DNA from: Planomicrobium sp. Y74
Lineage (GTDB): Bacteria; Bacillota; Bacilli; Bacillales_A; Planococcaceae
NCBI RefSeq assembly: GCF_003668635.1
Contig: NZ_RCWH01000006.1
Location: forward strand, 124,001 to 188,000
Length of the DNA stretch: 64,000 bases
Direction: 5' to 3'
Shown here: piece after piece, positions 25,048-32,662 of the stretch
Position numbering within the stretch: position 1 is the first letter of the stretch
Layout of the letters: the number at the start of each line of letters is the position of its first letter
Made by a program: the position numbers and the translations under genes
Notes under the pieces: generated by a model
Seen by the model: the letters and a program-made list of their open reading frames with translations, nothing else
The model's database searches: none
Told to the model about the DNA's origin: nothing

Positions 25048-25483
25048 TGATCATCCGGACTATTCCCGTACATGGCTGCCTCTGGACTTTGAGTGGAAAT
25101 TTGTTTTATTTCTATTGGGAATGGTTGCAATCCTGTTTCTCGTCAATCTCTTCCTGAAAAAAGTTTTGGGTGTCGAGAAACGGAATATATTCAAAGCGAA
25201 TTATGTTAATGCCAGACATGAGAAAGTGGAGTTCTATTTGAATATAGCCGGGACAGTGGGAATGGTTGCTGCCTTCATTTATGGGTATGAACATGGGGCG
25301 CTTTATCCAATCTATGCCTCTGTCATTGCGGCATTGATCGTCACTCTCTACAAGGCATATATGGAACGGAAATATGCAGAGAATCCGAGGGAATACATCT
25401 TCACGCTACTGGAATTCCCTTTAATCATCCTGCTTATTCTAAGTTTCGCGGGCTTCATGTTCCCGGACATTCCTTTATTCTAA
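25040..25483 (+). CDS. DUF4181-like membrane protein
   Basis: 147 residues with four hydrophobic segments. The central LFLKKVLGVEKRNIFKANYVNARHEKVEF and the following YKAYMERKYAENPREYIFTL resemble the DUF4181 family of Bacillales, whose function is unknown. Starts inside the last codons of the previous gene and ends 16 bases before the next start. Confidence 0.7.
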   Translation: MFDDHPDYSRTWLPLDFEWKFVLFLLGMVAILFLVNLFLKKVLGVEKRNIFKANYVNARHEKVEFYLNIAGTVGMVAAFIYGYEHGALYPIYASVIAALIVTLYKAYMERKYAENPREYIFTLLEFPLIILLILSFAGFMFPDIPLF

Positions 25484-25499
25484 GCAAAGGATGAATTTT

Positions 25500-25715
25500 A
25501 TGAAAAATAAAGCGATGCGACTGGGGTGGATCTTGCCGAATGTGCTGATGTACTTTATGCTGATCGGCTTGATGGTTTTCATTGTCATAAATGCTGAAGG
25601 GCTGCAGGAAATAAAACAATTTGTCGTCTATATTGTGTTTGCGTTATTGCTAGGCCTCGTAACGGTCGCCGGCAGTTTTCAAATTCGAAGCTGGATTAAA
25701 GAAGGTAAATTATGA
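25500..25715 (+). CDS. Small membrane protein with two helices
   Basis: 71 residues from ATG 25500, chosen because AAAGGATG (25486-25493) is then 6-7 bases upstream; an in-frame ATG at 25491 overlaps that site. Two hydrophobic segments (about 10-30 and 38-58) and a basic tail. Family not recognised. Overlaps the next gene by four bases (ATGA). Confidence 0.6.
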   Translation: MKNKAMRLGWILPNVLMYFMLIGLMVFIVINAEGLQEIKQFVVYIVFALLLGLVTVAGSFQIRSWIKEGKL

Positions 25716-26137
25716 AAGGCAGGAATCACGGTATGCAAGAACAACAAGAGCTCATAATCCGTCCATATGAAGAAACGGATTTTCCGGCGATTCATCAATT
25801 GAATGAACAGGAAGGCTGGAGTAATCTGGTGGCGAAACATCAGCAGACGAAAGCGGCATGGCAAGGTTCGAATCTGGCCGTAGTGGCGGAACAGGATGGC
25901 CAATTGATCGGCTGTCTCCGTGCGTTGACGGACGGAGCCGTGACGCTTTATGTCTGCGAATTAATTATAGAGAAAAGCAGGCGCGGCAGTGGAATTGGCG
26001 GGAAGTTAATGCAGTATGTCCATGACTTATATCCCGAAACGCGGATGGAACTGCTCGCCAGCACTACGTCCAGATCTTATTACGAAGCGAAAAAGTTTCG
26101 TGCTTTTTATGGATTCCGGAAAACTTATGAGGAATAG
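25712..26137 (+). CDS. GNAT-family N-acetyltransferase
   Basis: 141 residues. IIRPYEETDFPAIHQL at the start, acetyl-CoA-binding LIIEKSRRGSGIGGKLMQYVHDL in the middle, and SRSYYEAKKFRAFYGFRK at the end. Start at ATG 25712 is coupled to the previous stop; ATG 25733 (with AGGA 8 bases upstream) is an alternative giving a more usual N-terminus. The parS site lies just downstream. Confidence 0.82.
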   Translation: MKGRNHGMQEQQELIIRPYEETDFPAIHQLNEQEGWSNLVAKHQQTKAAWQGSNLAVVAEQDGQLIGCLRALTDGAVTLYVCELIIEKSRRGSGIGGKLMQYVHDLYPETRMELLASTTSRSYYEAKKFRAFYGFRKTYEE

Positions 26138-26199
26138 AAGAAAAGTGGAAATCTATGGAGTCAGACGTTGGAAACTAGTGACCGGACAATAAATAATAA

Positions 26200-26215
26200 T
26201 GTTTCACGTGAAACA
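26200..26215. other. parS site (ParB/Spo0J binding)
   Basis: TGTTTCACGTGAAACA is a perfect 16-bp palindrome identical to the conserved bacterial parS consensus TGTTNCACGTGAAACA, and with flanking bases extends to an 18-bp palindrome. It lies in the intergenic gap between two GNAT genes. Spo0J/ParB loads here and spreads, recruiting SMC. In Bacillus most parS sites lie in the origin-proximal part of the chromosome. Confidence 0.95.
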
Positions 26216-26272
26216 TCTTTTTGTTTTTTAGCACGATTTTGTCCGAATTGATCAGTAAGAGGAGACGGTAAG

Positions 26273-26812
26273 ATGCGGGGAGAAAAAGTTCATATCCGTT
26301 TTTTGACGCTGAAAGACGCGCAAGCTAAGTTGCAGATGGAACTGGACAATAAAGAGTTCTTCAAAGAATTCTCCGTCAATACTGGCGAAGACTTTTATAC
26401 TTTATTGATGCAAAAAGAAGTGATTGAACAAAGTACGGAGAACCGCGAAGCGGGCCGGGAATACAATTTTGCGATTGTGGAGAACGATACCAGCCAATTA
26501 GTGGGCACTATCAACCTTTTCCGAATTTTTCGCGGACCGCTGCAAAGCAGCATGATCGGTTATGTCGTCGATAAGAAATTCAATGGCAGAGGCTACGCGA
26601 CGGAAGCGATCCGGCTGGCTGTGGATTACGCTTTTCAGGAACTTGGGCTGCACCGGGTTGAAGCCGGCGTCATGCCACATAATGCGCCGTCAATCCGTGC
26701 GCTTGAAAAGGCGGGTTTCGAGCGGGAAGGGCTTGCCCGCAAAAATGTGCAGATCAATGGCAGATGGCAGGATCACGTCGTCATGGCGATTATCAATCCG
26801 GAAGACGAATAA
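26273..26812 (+). CDS. GNAT-family acetyltransferase, RimJ/RimL type
   Basis: 179 residues. IGYVVDKKFNGRGYATEAIRLAVDYAFQELGLHRVEAGVMPHN is the classical Acetyltransf_3 core, followed by NAPSIRALEKAGFEREG. GAGGAGACGG stands 4-8 bases before the ATG. Similar in build to ribosomal-protein-alanine acetyltransferases; actual substrate unknown. Confidence 0.9.
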   Translation: MRGEKVHIRFLTLKDAQAKLQMELDNKEFFKEFSVNTGEDFYTLLMQKEVIEQSTENREAGREYNFAIVENDTSQLVGTINLFRIFRGPLQSSMIGYVVDKKFNGRGYATEAIRLAVDYAFQELGLHRVEAGVMPHNAPSIRALEKAGFEREGLARKNVQINGRWQDHVVMAIINPEDE

Positions 26813-26847
26813 AGAAGTGGGACAATTGGCGAAGCGGGAGATGCTGG

Positions 26848-27423
26848 ATGAAAAATAGAGACGACATTCTAAAAGGGATTGAAGAAGACGACTGGATGAT
26901 GGAAGTGCTGCGTTCAGCCGAGAAGCTGCAATTGCCGGATTGGTGGGTATGCGCCGGATTTGTTCGTTCCAAAGTATGGGATTGTCTGCATGGTTATACG
27001 GAAAGAACCCCGTTGGGCGATATCGACGTCATTTATTACGATAAGAATGATTTGGATGAAGAACGGGAGAAAGAACATGAACATCACTTAAACCGACTAA
27101 TGCCCGGTTTGCCTTGGTCCGTTAAAAATCAGGCAAGAATGCACGAAATCAACGATCTGCCGCCTTACCGGTCCTCGGTCGATGCCATTTCACAATTTCC
27201 GGAAACGGCGACTGCTTTAGGTGTGAAGCTGGATGAGCAGGATGAGCTGAAATTGACTGCACCTCATGGGTTGGAAGATTTAATTGGCATGAAAGTTTAT
27301 CCGGCACCAGCTTTTGAAAAAGATGGGCGATTGATCAATATTTATTGTCAGCGGCTTGAGTCGAAAAACTGGAAGCAGAAATGGCCGAAGGTGGAAGTCA
27401 TAACAGCAAAAGAGCAGGCGTAA
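26848..27423 (+). CDS. Nucleotidyltransferase-fold protein (NTP_transf_6 / DUF925 family)
   Basis: 191 residues from ATG 26848 (GGGAG upstream). It shows WWVCAGFVRSKVWDCLHGY, the PLGDIDVIYYDKNDLDEEREKEHE acidic metal motif (D.D), the VKNQARMH helix and DAISQFPETATALGV, which are the hallmarks of PF06042 proteins. These have a nucleotidyltransferase fold and no known biochemical role. It lies 35 bases after a GNAT gene and 12 bases before another, in a run of co-oriented small enzymes. Confidence 0.85.
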   Translation: MKNRDDILKGIEEDDWMMEVLRSAEKLQLPDWWVCAGFVRSKVWDCLHGYTERTPLGDIDVIYYDKNDLDEEREKEHEHHLNRLMPGLPWSVKNQARMHEINDLPPYRSSVDAISQFPETATALGVKLDEQDELKLTAPHGLEDLIGMKVYPAPAFEKDGRLINIYCQRLESKNWKQKWPKVEVITAKEQA

Positions 27424-27435
27424 GGGGGGGGTGAC

Positions 27436-27954
27436 ATGAGAATCGAGTCTGAACGTTTAGTTTTTCGCCGTTATGTGGATGCGGATTTTCCGTTTTTGCA
27501 CGGAATGGCAGCGGATCCGGAAATGGTGAAGTATGTCGGAAACGGAGAGACGCGGGATAAAGACGGAGCGCTGCGTTTTCTTTACTGGGTTTATCAGGGC
27601 TATAAGGATGACCCGAAAACGGGGCTATTATTGCTGGAGCGGAAAAGCGACGGGGAGCCTGTCGGCCATGCCGGAATCGTCCCGCAAAAAGTGGATGGTG
27701 CCGATGAATGGGAAATCGGCTATTGGATTGCAAAGGATTATTGGTCTAGGGGCTACGCGACAGAAGCGGCAAAGACATTGCGGGATTACGCATTTGATGA
27801 GCTAGGCAAAGAACGTACCGTGTCACTGATCCATCCGGACAATAAAGCATCGCAGCGGGTTGCTGAAAATTGCGGCATGAAATTGGAGAAGAAGAGTCTG
27901 ATATCCGGCAGAGTCGCATACGTATATGCAATCCACAAGGAGGAATGGAAATGA
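27436..27954 (+). CDS. GNAT-family acetyltransferase, RimJ/RimL type
   Basis: 172 residues. Starts ESERLVFRRYVDADFPFLHGMAADPEMVKYVGNGETR and has the core IGYWIAKDYWSRGYATEAAKTLRDYAFDELG, then NKASQRVAENCGMKLEKK. An unusual run of eight G forms the ribosome binding site 4 bases before the ATG (AAGGGGGGGGTGAC). Coupled to the next gene by ATGA. Confidence 0.9.
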   Translation: MRIESERLVFRRYVDADFPFLHGMAADPEMVKYVGNGETRDKDGALRFLYWVYQGYKDDPKTGLLLLERKSDGEPVGHAGIVPQKVDGADEWEIGYWIAKDYWSRGYATEAAKTLRDYAFDELGKERTVSLIHPDNKASQRVAENCGMKLEKKSLISGRVAYVYAIHKEEWK

Positions 27955-28514
27955 AATTTCCGGTATTGGAAACAGCAAGGCTACGCCTCGTTCAAATAGG
28001 AACGGAGCACATCGATGCGCTTTTCGGCATTTTATCGAAAGATGAAGTAACTGAGTATTACGGTATGAACAGTATTCAAGACCGCCATATTGCGGAAAAA
28101 ATGGTGTCGGCGTTTCAAGTCGGATTCGAAGCGCAGCGCAGTTACCGCTGGGGGCTGGAATTGAAAGAGACCGGCGAATTTATCGGCACAATCGGGCTGA
28201 ATAATTTAAATCCAAGCGCAAAGAAATCGGAGATCGGCTATGAATTGCATCCGGATTTCTGGCGCAGGGGACTGGCCAAAGAAGCGGTGCTTGAAGTGCT
28301 TCGTTATTCGTTCGAAGAATTGGGCCTCTACCGGATGGGGGCTGTCACGTATCCCGCAAACGATGCTTCGAACAGCATGCTGACAAAGCTTGGTTTTAAA
28401 CAAGAAGGGGTATTGCGCGGTTATTTATTCCAGCGGGGAACATCGCACGACGCGCTGATTTTTTCAATGCTTGAGCCGGAGTGGAAAGCACTGAAGGTGA
28501 ATGGCAATGGGTGA
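27951..28514 (+). CDS. GNAT-family acetyltransferase, RimJ/RimL type
   Basis: 187 residues from ATG 27951, with AAGGAGG at 27938-27944 and four bases shared with the previous stop. LETARLRLVQIGTEHIDALFGILS, the core IGYELHPDFWRRGLAKEAVLEVLRYSFEELGLYRMGAVTYPAN and NSMLTKLGFKQEGVLRGY are typical of the family. It is paralogous to its upstream neighbour. Overlaps the NUDIX gene start by 14 bases. Confidence 0.9.
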   Translation: MKFPVLETARLRLVQIGTEHIDALFGILSKDEVTEYYGMNSIQDRHIAEKMVSAFQVGFEAQRSYRWGLELKETGEFIGTIGLNNLNPSAKKSEIGYELHPDFWRRGLAKEAVLEVLRYSFEELGLYRMGAVTYPANDASNSMLTKLGFKQEGVLRGYLFQRGTSHDALIFSMLEPEWKALKVNGNG

Positions 28515-28983
28515 GGATACAAAAATAACCTTGATGACGATGTGTCTCGTGCTCGACGGCGATAAGGTGCTGCTGATTGAGCGGCCGCCGGAAAAAGGGT
28601 TTCCGGGATATATCGGTGCCGGTGGGAAAGTGGATTATCCGGAGTCGATTGCGGATAGTGCAATCCGTGAAGTAAAAGAAGAAACGGGATTGACCGTTAC
28701 TAAACTGATTTATAAGGGGTTGGATGAATTCACCAACCTCAGTGAGAATTCGCGGTATATGGTTTTCAATTATATAGCAGTGGGGTTCGAAGGCGAGCTG
28801 CTGGAAAATCCGCCGGAAGGAAAGTTGAAATGGGTGCCGGTGGCAGAAGCGCTGGAGTTGCCGATGCAAGGGTGGTTCCGTGAGCGCTTTCCATTGTTTT
28901 TCGAAGAAGGCACATTTGAAGTACATAAGCGGTGGGACGGCGTGCAGGAGGATGCGCTGAAGGAATCGATCAGAAAATTATAG
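28501..28983 (+). CDS. NUDIX hydrolase (8-oxo-dGTP diphosphatase-like)
   Basis: 160 residues. NUDIX box GAGGKVDYPESIADSAIREVKEETGL (G-x5-E-x7-REUxEExGU) intact at about residues 40-65. MTMCLVLDGDKVLLIERPPEKGFPGYIGAGGKV is typical of MutT-like 8-oxo-dGTPases in Firmicutes. Alternative start at ATG 28507. Part of the tightly packed 26273-29851 run. Confidence 0.9.
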   Translation: MAMGEDTKITLMTMCLVLDGDKVLLIERPPEKGFPGYIGAGGKVDYPESIADSAIREVKEETGLTVTKLIYKGLDEFTNLSENSRYMVFNYIAVGFEGELLENPPEGKLKWVPVAEALELPMQGWFRERFPLFFEEGTFEVHKRWDGVQEDALKESIRKL

Positions 28984-29002
28984 GACAGGGCGGGGCGATC
29001 AA

Positions 29003-29851
29003 ATGGTGAAAATCGTCGACACTGCAGGTTATTTTTTAAAGAATTACGATGGAACGACGGTATTTTTAAGGAATTACTATAAAGAATATCCCGAAATTTT
29101 CGCTGAGTATTTCGCGTTTCACTGCAAGGACACAGAGGACCGCCATCAGCAGTCGATCCGCAAATACCCCGAAGTGATGGAAGGAATCGAAGCGGCCCGG
29201 TGGAGGCTTCCTGCTTTAATAGAAGAAACGGCTAAAGTGTATGATCGGCTTTATGGCATCGAGTTCCCGATTGATGTGAGTCTGCTTGTCGGGGGATTTG
29301 GCTCAAATGCTTATACATACCGGGCGTTTATCCCGAATATCAGCTTCGCGCTTGAAAAACTGTCGCCGGAACCGGACCATCTGCGCGTTATCGCTGCGCA
29401 TGAATTTGGCCATGCGGCGCATCACATCATTTCTGACAGGGCCGGCATCGACTGGAGCAGGGTCAACTGGACCTACCCGTTGACCTGGATGTATCAGGAA
29501 GGCGCAGCCACGCATTTCTCCAGAAAAACTGCAATTGGTTTGGATCCTGCCGTATATTATTCGTTCAACGGCGATGGCAGCGAATGGCTGGATTTTGCTG
29601 ACCAAAATACCGCTGAAATAAAACGGGCATTTGCGGAAGATTACCGGACACTCGATTCAACGGAATTATTCAGGGAATGGTTTTCTATCAACGGCGGCAA
29701 GCGTTTCGGCTATGAACGTCTCGCATATTTCTTGGGAAATAATTTCTTTCAAAGCAAGGTTGAACAGTTGGGTGAACTGAAGGCGTTACTAGACTGGGGA
29801 GAAAAAGGGTTTCTGGAATCCGCTGAGGAGTGGCTGGAAAAAGATAGATGA
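29003..29851 (+). CDS. Zincin-like protein with HExxH motif
   Basis: 282 residues, no signal peptide. VIAAHEFGHAAHHIIS (about residues 130-145) contains HEFGH, the zinc-binding motif of metallopeptidases; the downstream MYQEGAATHFSRK could supply the third (Glu) ligand. The overall pattern is like the uncharacterised DUF2268-type putative zinc proteases of Bacillales. No precise family can be named. GGGCGGGGCGAT lies upstream. Last gene of the co-oriented run; a hairpin follows. Confidence 0.7.
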   Translation: MVKIVDTAGYFLKNYDGTTVFLRNYYKEYPEIFAEYFAFHCKDTEDRHQQSIRKYPEVMEGIEAARWRLPALIEETAKVYDRLYGIEFPIDVSLLVGGFGSNAYTYRAFIPNISFALEKLSPEPDHLRVIAAHEFGHAAHHIISDRAGIDWSRVNWTYPLTWMYQEGAATHFSRKTAIGLDPAVYYSFNGDGSEWLDFADQNTAEIKRAFAEDYRTLDSTELFREWFSINGGKRFGYERLAYFLGNNFFQSKVEQLGELKALLDWGEKGFLESAEEWLEKDR

Positions 29852-29867
29852 GGATTGTGAGGGGAAA

Positions 29868-29899
29868 TATGCGGGTGCAAAATCACCCGCATATCTTTC
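29868..29899. terminator. Terminator between convergent zincin and NUDIX genes
   Basis: ATATGCGGGTG, loop CAAAAT, CACCCGCATAT: a perfect 11-bp stem followed by CTTTCT. T-tract is weak on the plus strand. Confidence 0.65.
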
Positions 29900-29904
29900 T
29901 ATAG

Positions 29905-30342
29905 TTATGTAGAATGTGTTTCAACCAGCGTTTCCGGTGCCGCCAAAAATCCCAGTAATTCTTCGCGGTCTTCCGGATAGGAAAGTGGCAACACACGCAA
30001 TTCCTCAGCCGGTTTCCAGGCGATATCAACGATCAATTCGTCGGGATCCTGTATTTTAGCTTCGCCGCCGGTAATTTCAACGGCAAAATAATGGACTTCA
30101 TAGGCAATGTTGAGATGTTCGTATACGCCTTTCTTTACTTTGATTTCCGCTAAAATTTCAGCGGTATAACCGGTTTCTTCTTCGATTTCCCGGAGCACGC
30201 ATTGCTCGAAAGTTTCTCCTTTTTCGAGGCCGCCCGTGGGAATGGACCATTTTTGAGTTTCTGCAGTTACACCTTCCAGAACCATCAACAATTGGGATGA
30301 TTTGTTTATGCAAATTCCAGCAGCACCGTACCAGGTTTCCAT
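29905..30342 (-). CDS. NUDIX hydrolase
   Basis: 145 residues from ATG 30342 (GAAAGGTG upstream). NUDIX box GGLEKGETFEQCVLREIEEETGY is complete. Upstream in-frame codons exist but lack a start site and family similarity. Divergent from the methyltransferase gene. Substrate unknown; ADP-ribose or dinucleotide hydrolases are of this size. Confidence 0.88.
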   Translation of the reverse strand: METWYGAAGICINKSSQLLMVLEGVTAETQKWSIPTGGLEKGETFEQCVLREIEEETGYTAEILAEIKVKKGVYEHLNIAYEVHYFAVEITGGEAKIQDPDELIVDIAWKPAEELRVLPLSYPEDREELLGFLAAPETLVETHST

Positions 30343-30515
30343 CGCAGCCGCACCTTTCTCTCTTAGGGTTCTATTAATTGTTTCGACGCAACGGGAAGAG
30401 TACCTTTTTGGTGAGAAGGAAATTTTTTTGAGTTGTGTCTGAATTGTGCAGATAACTGTCATCAACTGACTTATGTTAAAATTTAGGTAATCGAGATTAA
30501 CGGAGGAATACATAT

Positions 30516-31160
30516 ATGTTAAATAAGCAAGGCTTTGATTTATGGGCAAACGATTACGACCGCACCGTTCAATTGAGCGAAGAAAACAATGAGTACCCGT
30601 TTGCGGGGTATAAGGAAATATTGAAAGGGATATTCAATGAAGCGATGCAGAAAGAACAATCGAATGTGCTCGACATCGGTTTTGGTACAGGAGTATTGGC
30701 GGCGAAACTATGCGAACACGGCCACCACATCGATGGCATCGATTTTTCGGAAGAAATGATTGTCATCGCACAGCAGAAGATGCCGAAAGCGCGGCTCCTG
30801 CAAGCGGATATCACTAATGGCCTGCCGGAACCGATTGCCACAAGCCACTACGATACAATCATCAGCACCTATGCGCTGCACCATTTGACGGATGCAGAGA
30901 AAACAGTATTTATAGAGACTTTGCTGGCGCGTTTGAAGCCGGAGGGTAAGATTTATATTGGCGATATCGCATTCCGCACGCGCGAAGATCTGGCCAAATG
31001 CCGATTGGAAAGCATCAAGTATTGGGACGAAGACGAGTTCTATTTTGCTTACGATGAATTTGAAAGAGCGATCAGCCACATTTGCAGCAGCGAATTTCAT
31101 CCGGTATCGCATTGCGGCGGTGTTATTATTCTGTCGAAATCAAACACGGAAGTTTCGTAA
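30516..31160 (+). CDS. Class I SAM-dependent methyltransferase
   Basis: 214 residues. Motif I VLDIGFGTGVLAAKLCEHGHHIDGIDFSEEMI (SAM binding), motif II LLQADITNGLPE, and TIISTYALHHLTDAEK. This resembles the YrrT/UbiE-like small-molecule methyltransferases of Bacillus. CGGAGG lies 8-10 bases before the ATG. Followed closely by phosphoesterase and HIT genes in the same direction. Confidence 0.9.
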   Translation: MLNKQGFDLWANDYDRTVQLSEENNEYPFAGYKEILKGIFNEAMQKEQSNVLDIGFGTGVLAAKLCEHGHHIDGIDFSEEMIVIAQQKMPKARLLQADITNGLPEPIATSHYDTIISTYALHHLTDAEKTVFIETLLARLKPEGKIYIGDIAFRTREDLAKCRLESIKYWDEDEFYFAYDEFERAISHICSSEFHPVSHCGGVIILSKSNTEVS

Positions 31161-31196
31161 CAGCAGTGAAGAAATGAAAAATGGAGGAATCCAGCC

Positions 31197-31958
31197 ATGA
31201 AATTTGCAGTGATAACAGATGTCCACGGCAACGCCCGCGCTTTGGAAGCAGTGCTTGCTGAAATCGATGCTTTCGGTGATGTCAGCCATATTTATTGTCT
31301 AGGTGATATGATTGGGATCGGCCACGAAACGAATGAGGTTCTGGGTATCCTGTTCGGCCGGAATGATGTATCTATGATTACCGGCAATCACGACGAAGCC
31401 GTGCTGGCGCTGGCAGCAGGCCGCGAATATCCAAGAAGCCATCTCCACGTTCTCGCTCATCATCAATGGATTGCCGATGGTATGAACAAAGGTTTTATTG
31501 CGAAGCTCGAGAAATTGCCGCGTGTCATCCGTGAAGAATTCAGCGGCCACCGCGTGCTATTCACGCATTATCATATGGAAAAACGCAAAACGGAAGTGCC
31601 GATCAGCGAAGATCCGTTTTCACAGATTGTCGAGCCGAATCTTGACAGCGCAGAAAAAATGTTCAGCGGCCACGATGAAAGCCTGATTTGCTTCGGCCAT
31701 CACCATCCGCAACATTTCTTCCACAATGATCATACGATTTACCTGAACCCTGGTGCGCTCGGATGCAACGATAAACCGGAAGCACCGTACGCCATCATCG
31801 AAGCGCAAGATGAAGGCTTTGAAGTGGAAATAAAATCGGCCACTTACGACAATAAAGCATTCCTCGAAGCATACGATAAATTGCAGGTGCCGGAGCGTGA
31901 TTTCATCCTGCGCATTTTCCACGGCGGCCAGGCGAGTGCTTCATTGAAAAAACGATAG
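31197..31958 (+). CDS. Metallophosphoesterase (calcineurin-like)
   Basis: 253 residues. ITDVHGNARALEAVL (D-x-H metal motif), YCLGDMIGIG (GD), ITGNHDEAV (GNH), and GHHHPQHFF with NPGALGC near the C-terminus form the complete set of the calcineurin-like phosphoesterase superfamily, close to the YfcE/MJ0936 subgroup with cyclic-nucleotide or phosphodiester activity. Good GGAGG upstream. Twelve bases before the HIT gene. Confidence 0.9.
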   Translation: MKFAVITDVHGNARALEAVLAEIDAFGDVSHIYCLGDMIGIGHETNEVLGILFGRNDVSMITGNHDEAVLALAAGREYPRSHLHVLAHHQWIADGMNKGFIAKLEKLPRVIREEFSGHRVLFTHYHMEKRKTEVPISEDPFSQIVEPNLDSAEKMFSGHDESLICFGHHHPQHFFHNDHTIYLNPGALGCNDKPEAPYAIIEAQDEGFEVEIKSATYDNKAFLEAYDKLQVPERDFILRIFHGGQASASLKKR

Positions 31959-31969
31959 GGGGAAAATCG

Positions 31970-32380
31970 ATGAGTTTTAAAGAGGATTGCCCATACTGCA
32001 ATTTTGCAGACGATTCAGCGCAGCACGTCGTCTTTGAAAACGACACATGCTACTTTTTACAGCATGATCGTCACCAAGGCGTGTTGGAAGGGTCCGGCAT
32101 CATCATTCCGAAGAACCACCGCGCGAATACATTTGAACTGACGAAGGAAGAGTGGAACGATACTTACGACCTTATGCAGCAGGTGCAGGAATATCTGAAG
32201 CAAAAGCATTCGCCTGATGGCTTCACTCTCGGCTGGAATGTCGGCGAAGCGTCGAACCAGTCGATTCTGCACAGCCACTTCCATATCATCCCTCGTTACA
32301 ACGATGAACCGTATGCCGGAAAAGGCTTGCGCCATTGGATCAAAAAACCGGAAAATAAACGGCCGCTGCACAAAGCGTGA
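31970..32380 (+). CDS. HIT-family nucleotide hydrolase/transferase
   Basis: 136 residues. The catalytic histidine triad is present as ILHSHFHIIPRY. The N-terminal CPYCNF gives two cysteines that bind zinc in many HIT proteins. LGWNVGEASNQS is also typical. Likely acts on dinucleoside polyphosphates or nucleoside phosphoramidates. Last gene of a three-gene unit, followed by a strong terminator. Confidence 0.92.
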   Translation: MSFKEDCPYCNFADDSAQHVVFENDTCYFLQHDRHQGVLEGSGIIIPKNHRANTFELTKEEWNDTYDLMQQVQEYLKQKHSPDGFTLGWNVGEASNQSILHSHFHIIPRYNDEPYAGKGLRHWIKKPENKRPLHKA

Positions 32381-32438
32381 ATTGGTTTTCAAGGTGCGCG
32401 GTGACTGCCGCATCAAAAAAATTTTATATAAGAACAAG

Positions 32439-32482
32439 AAAAGACCCTTTGCGACTTTACTAGCGCAAAAGGTCTTTTTTTG
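32439..32482 (+). terminator. Terminator after the HIT gene
   Basis: AAAGACC-CT-TTGCG paired with CGCAA-AA-GGTCTTT, ending in T7. Confidence 0.85.
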
Positions 32483-32662
32483 TCGGCTTTAATAACAGCC
32501 GGGTATACGGCAACAACTTCGATAATGCTTAAGCAGTAGATGATATCTAAGCTTTAAGTAGTATACATCCTGTTCTTTAGGTGAATAGACGGTAATAATA
32601 ATTGCTGTTTAAATTAATGTAACAAATATTTAAAAAAATCAGAAATCAAAGGAGTTTAAAAC

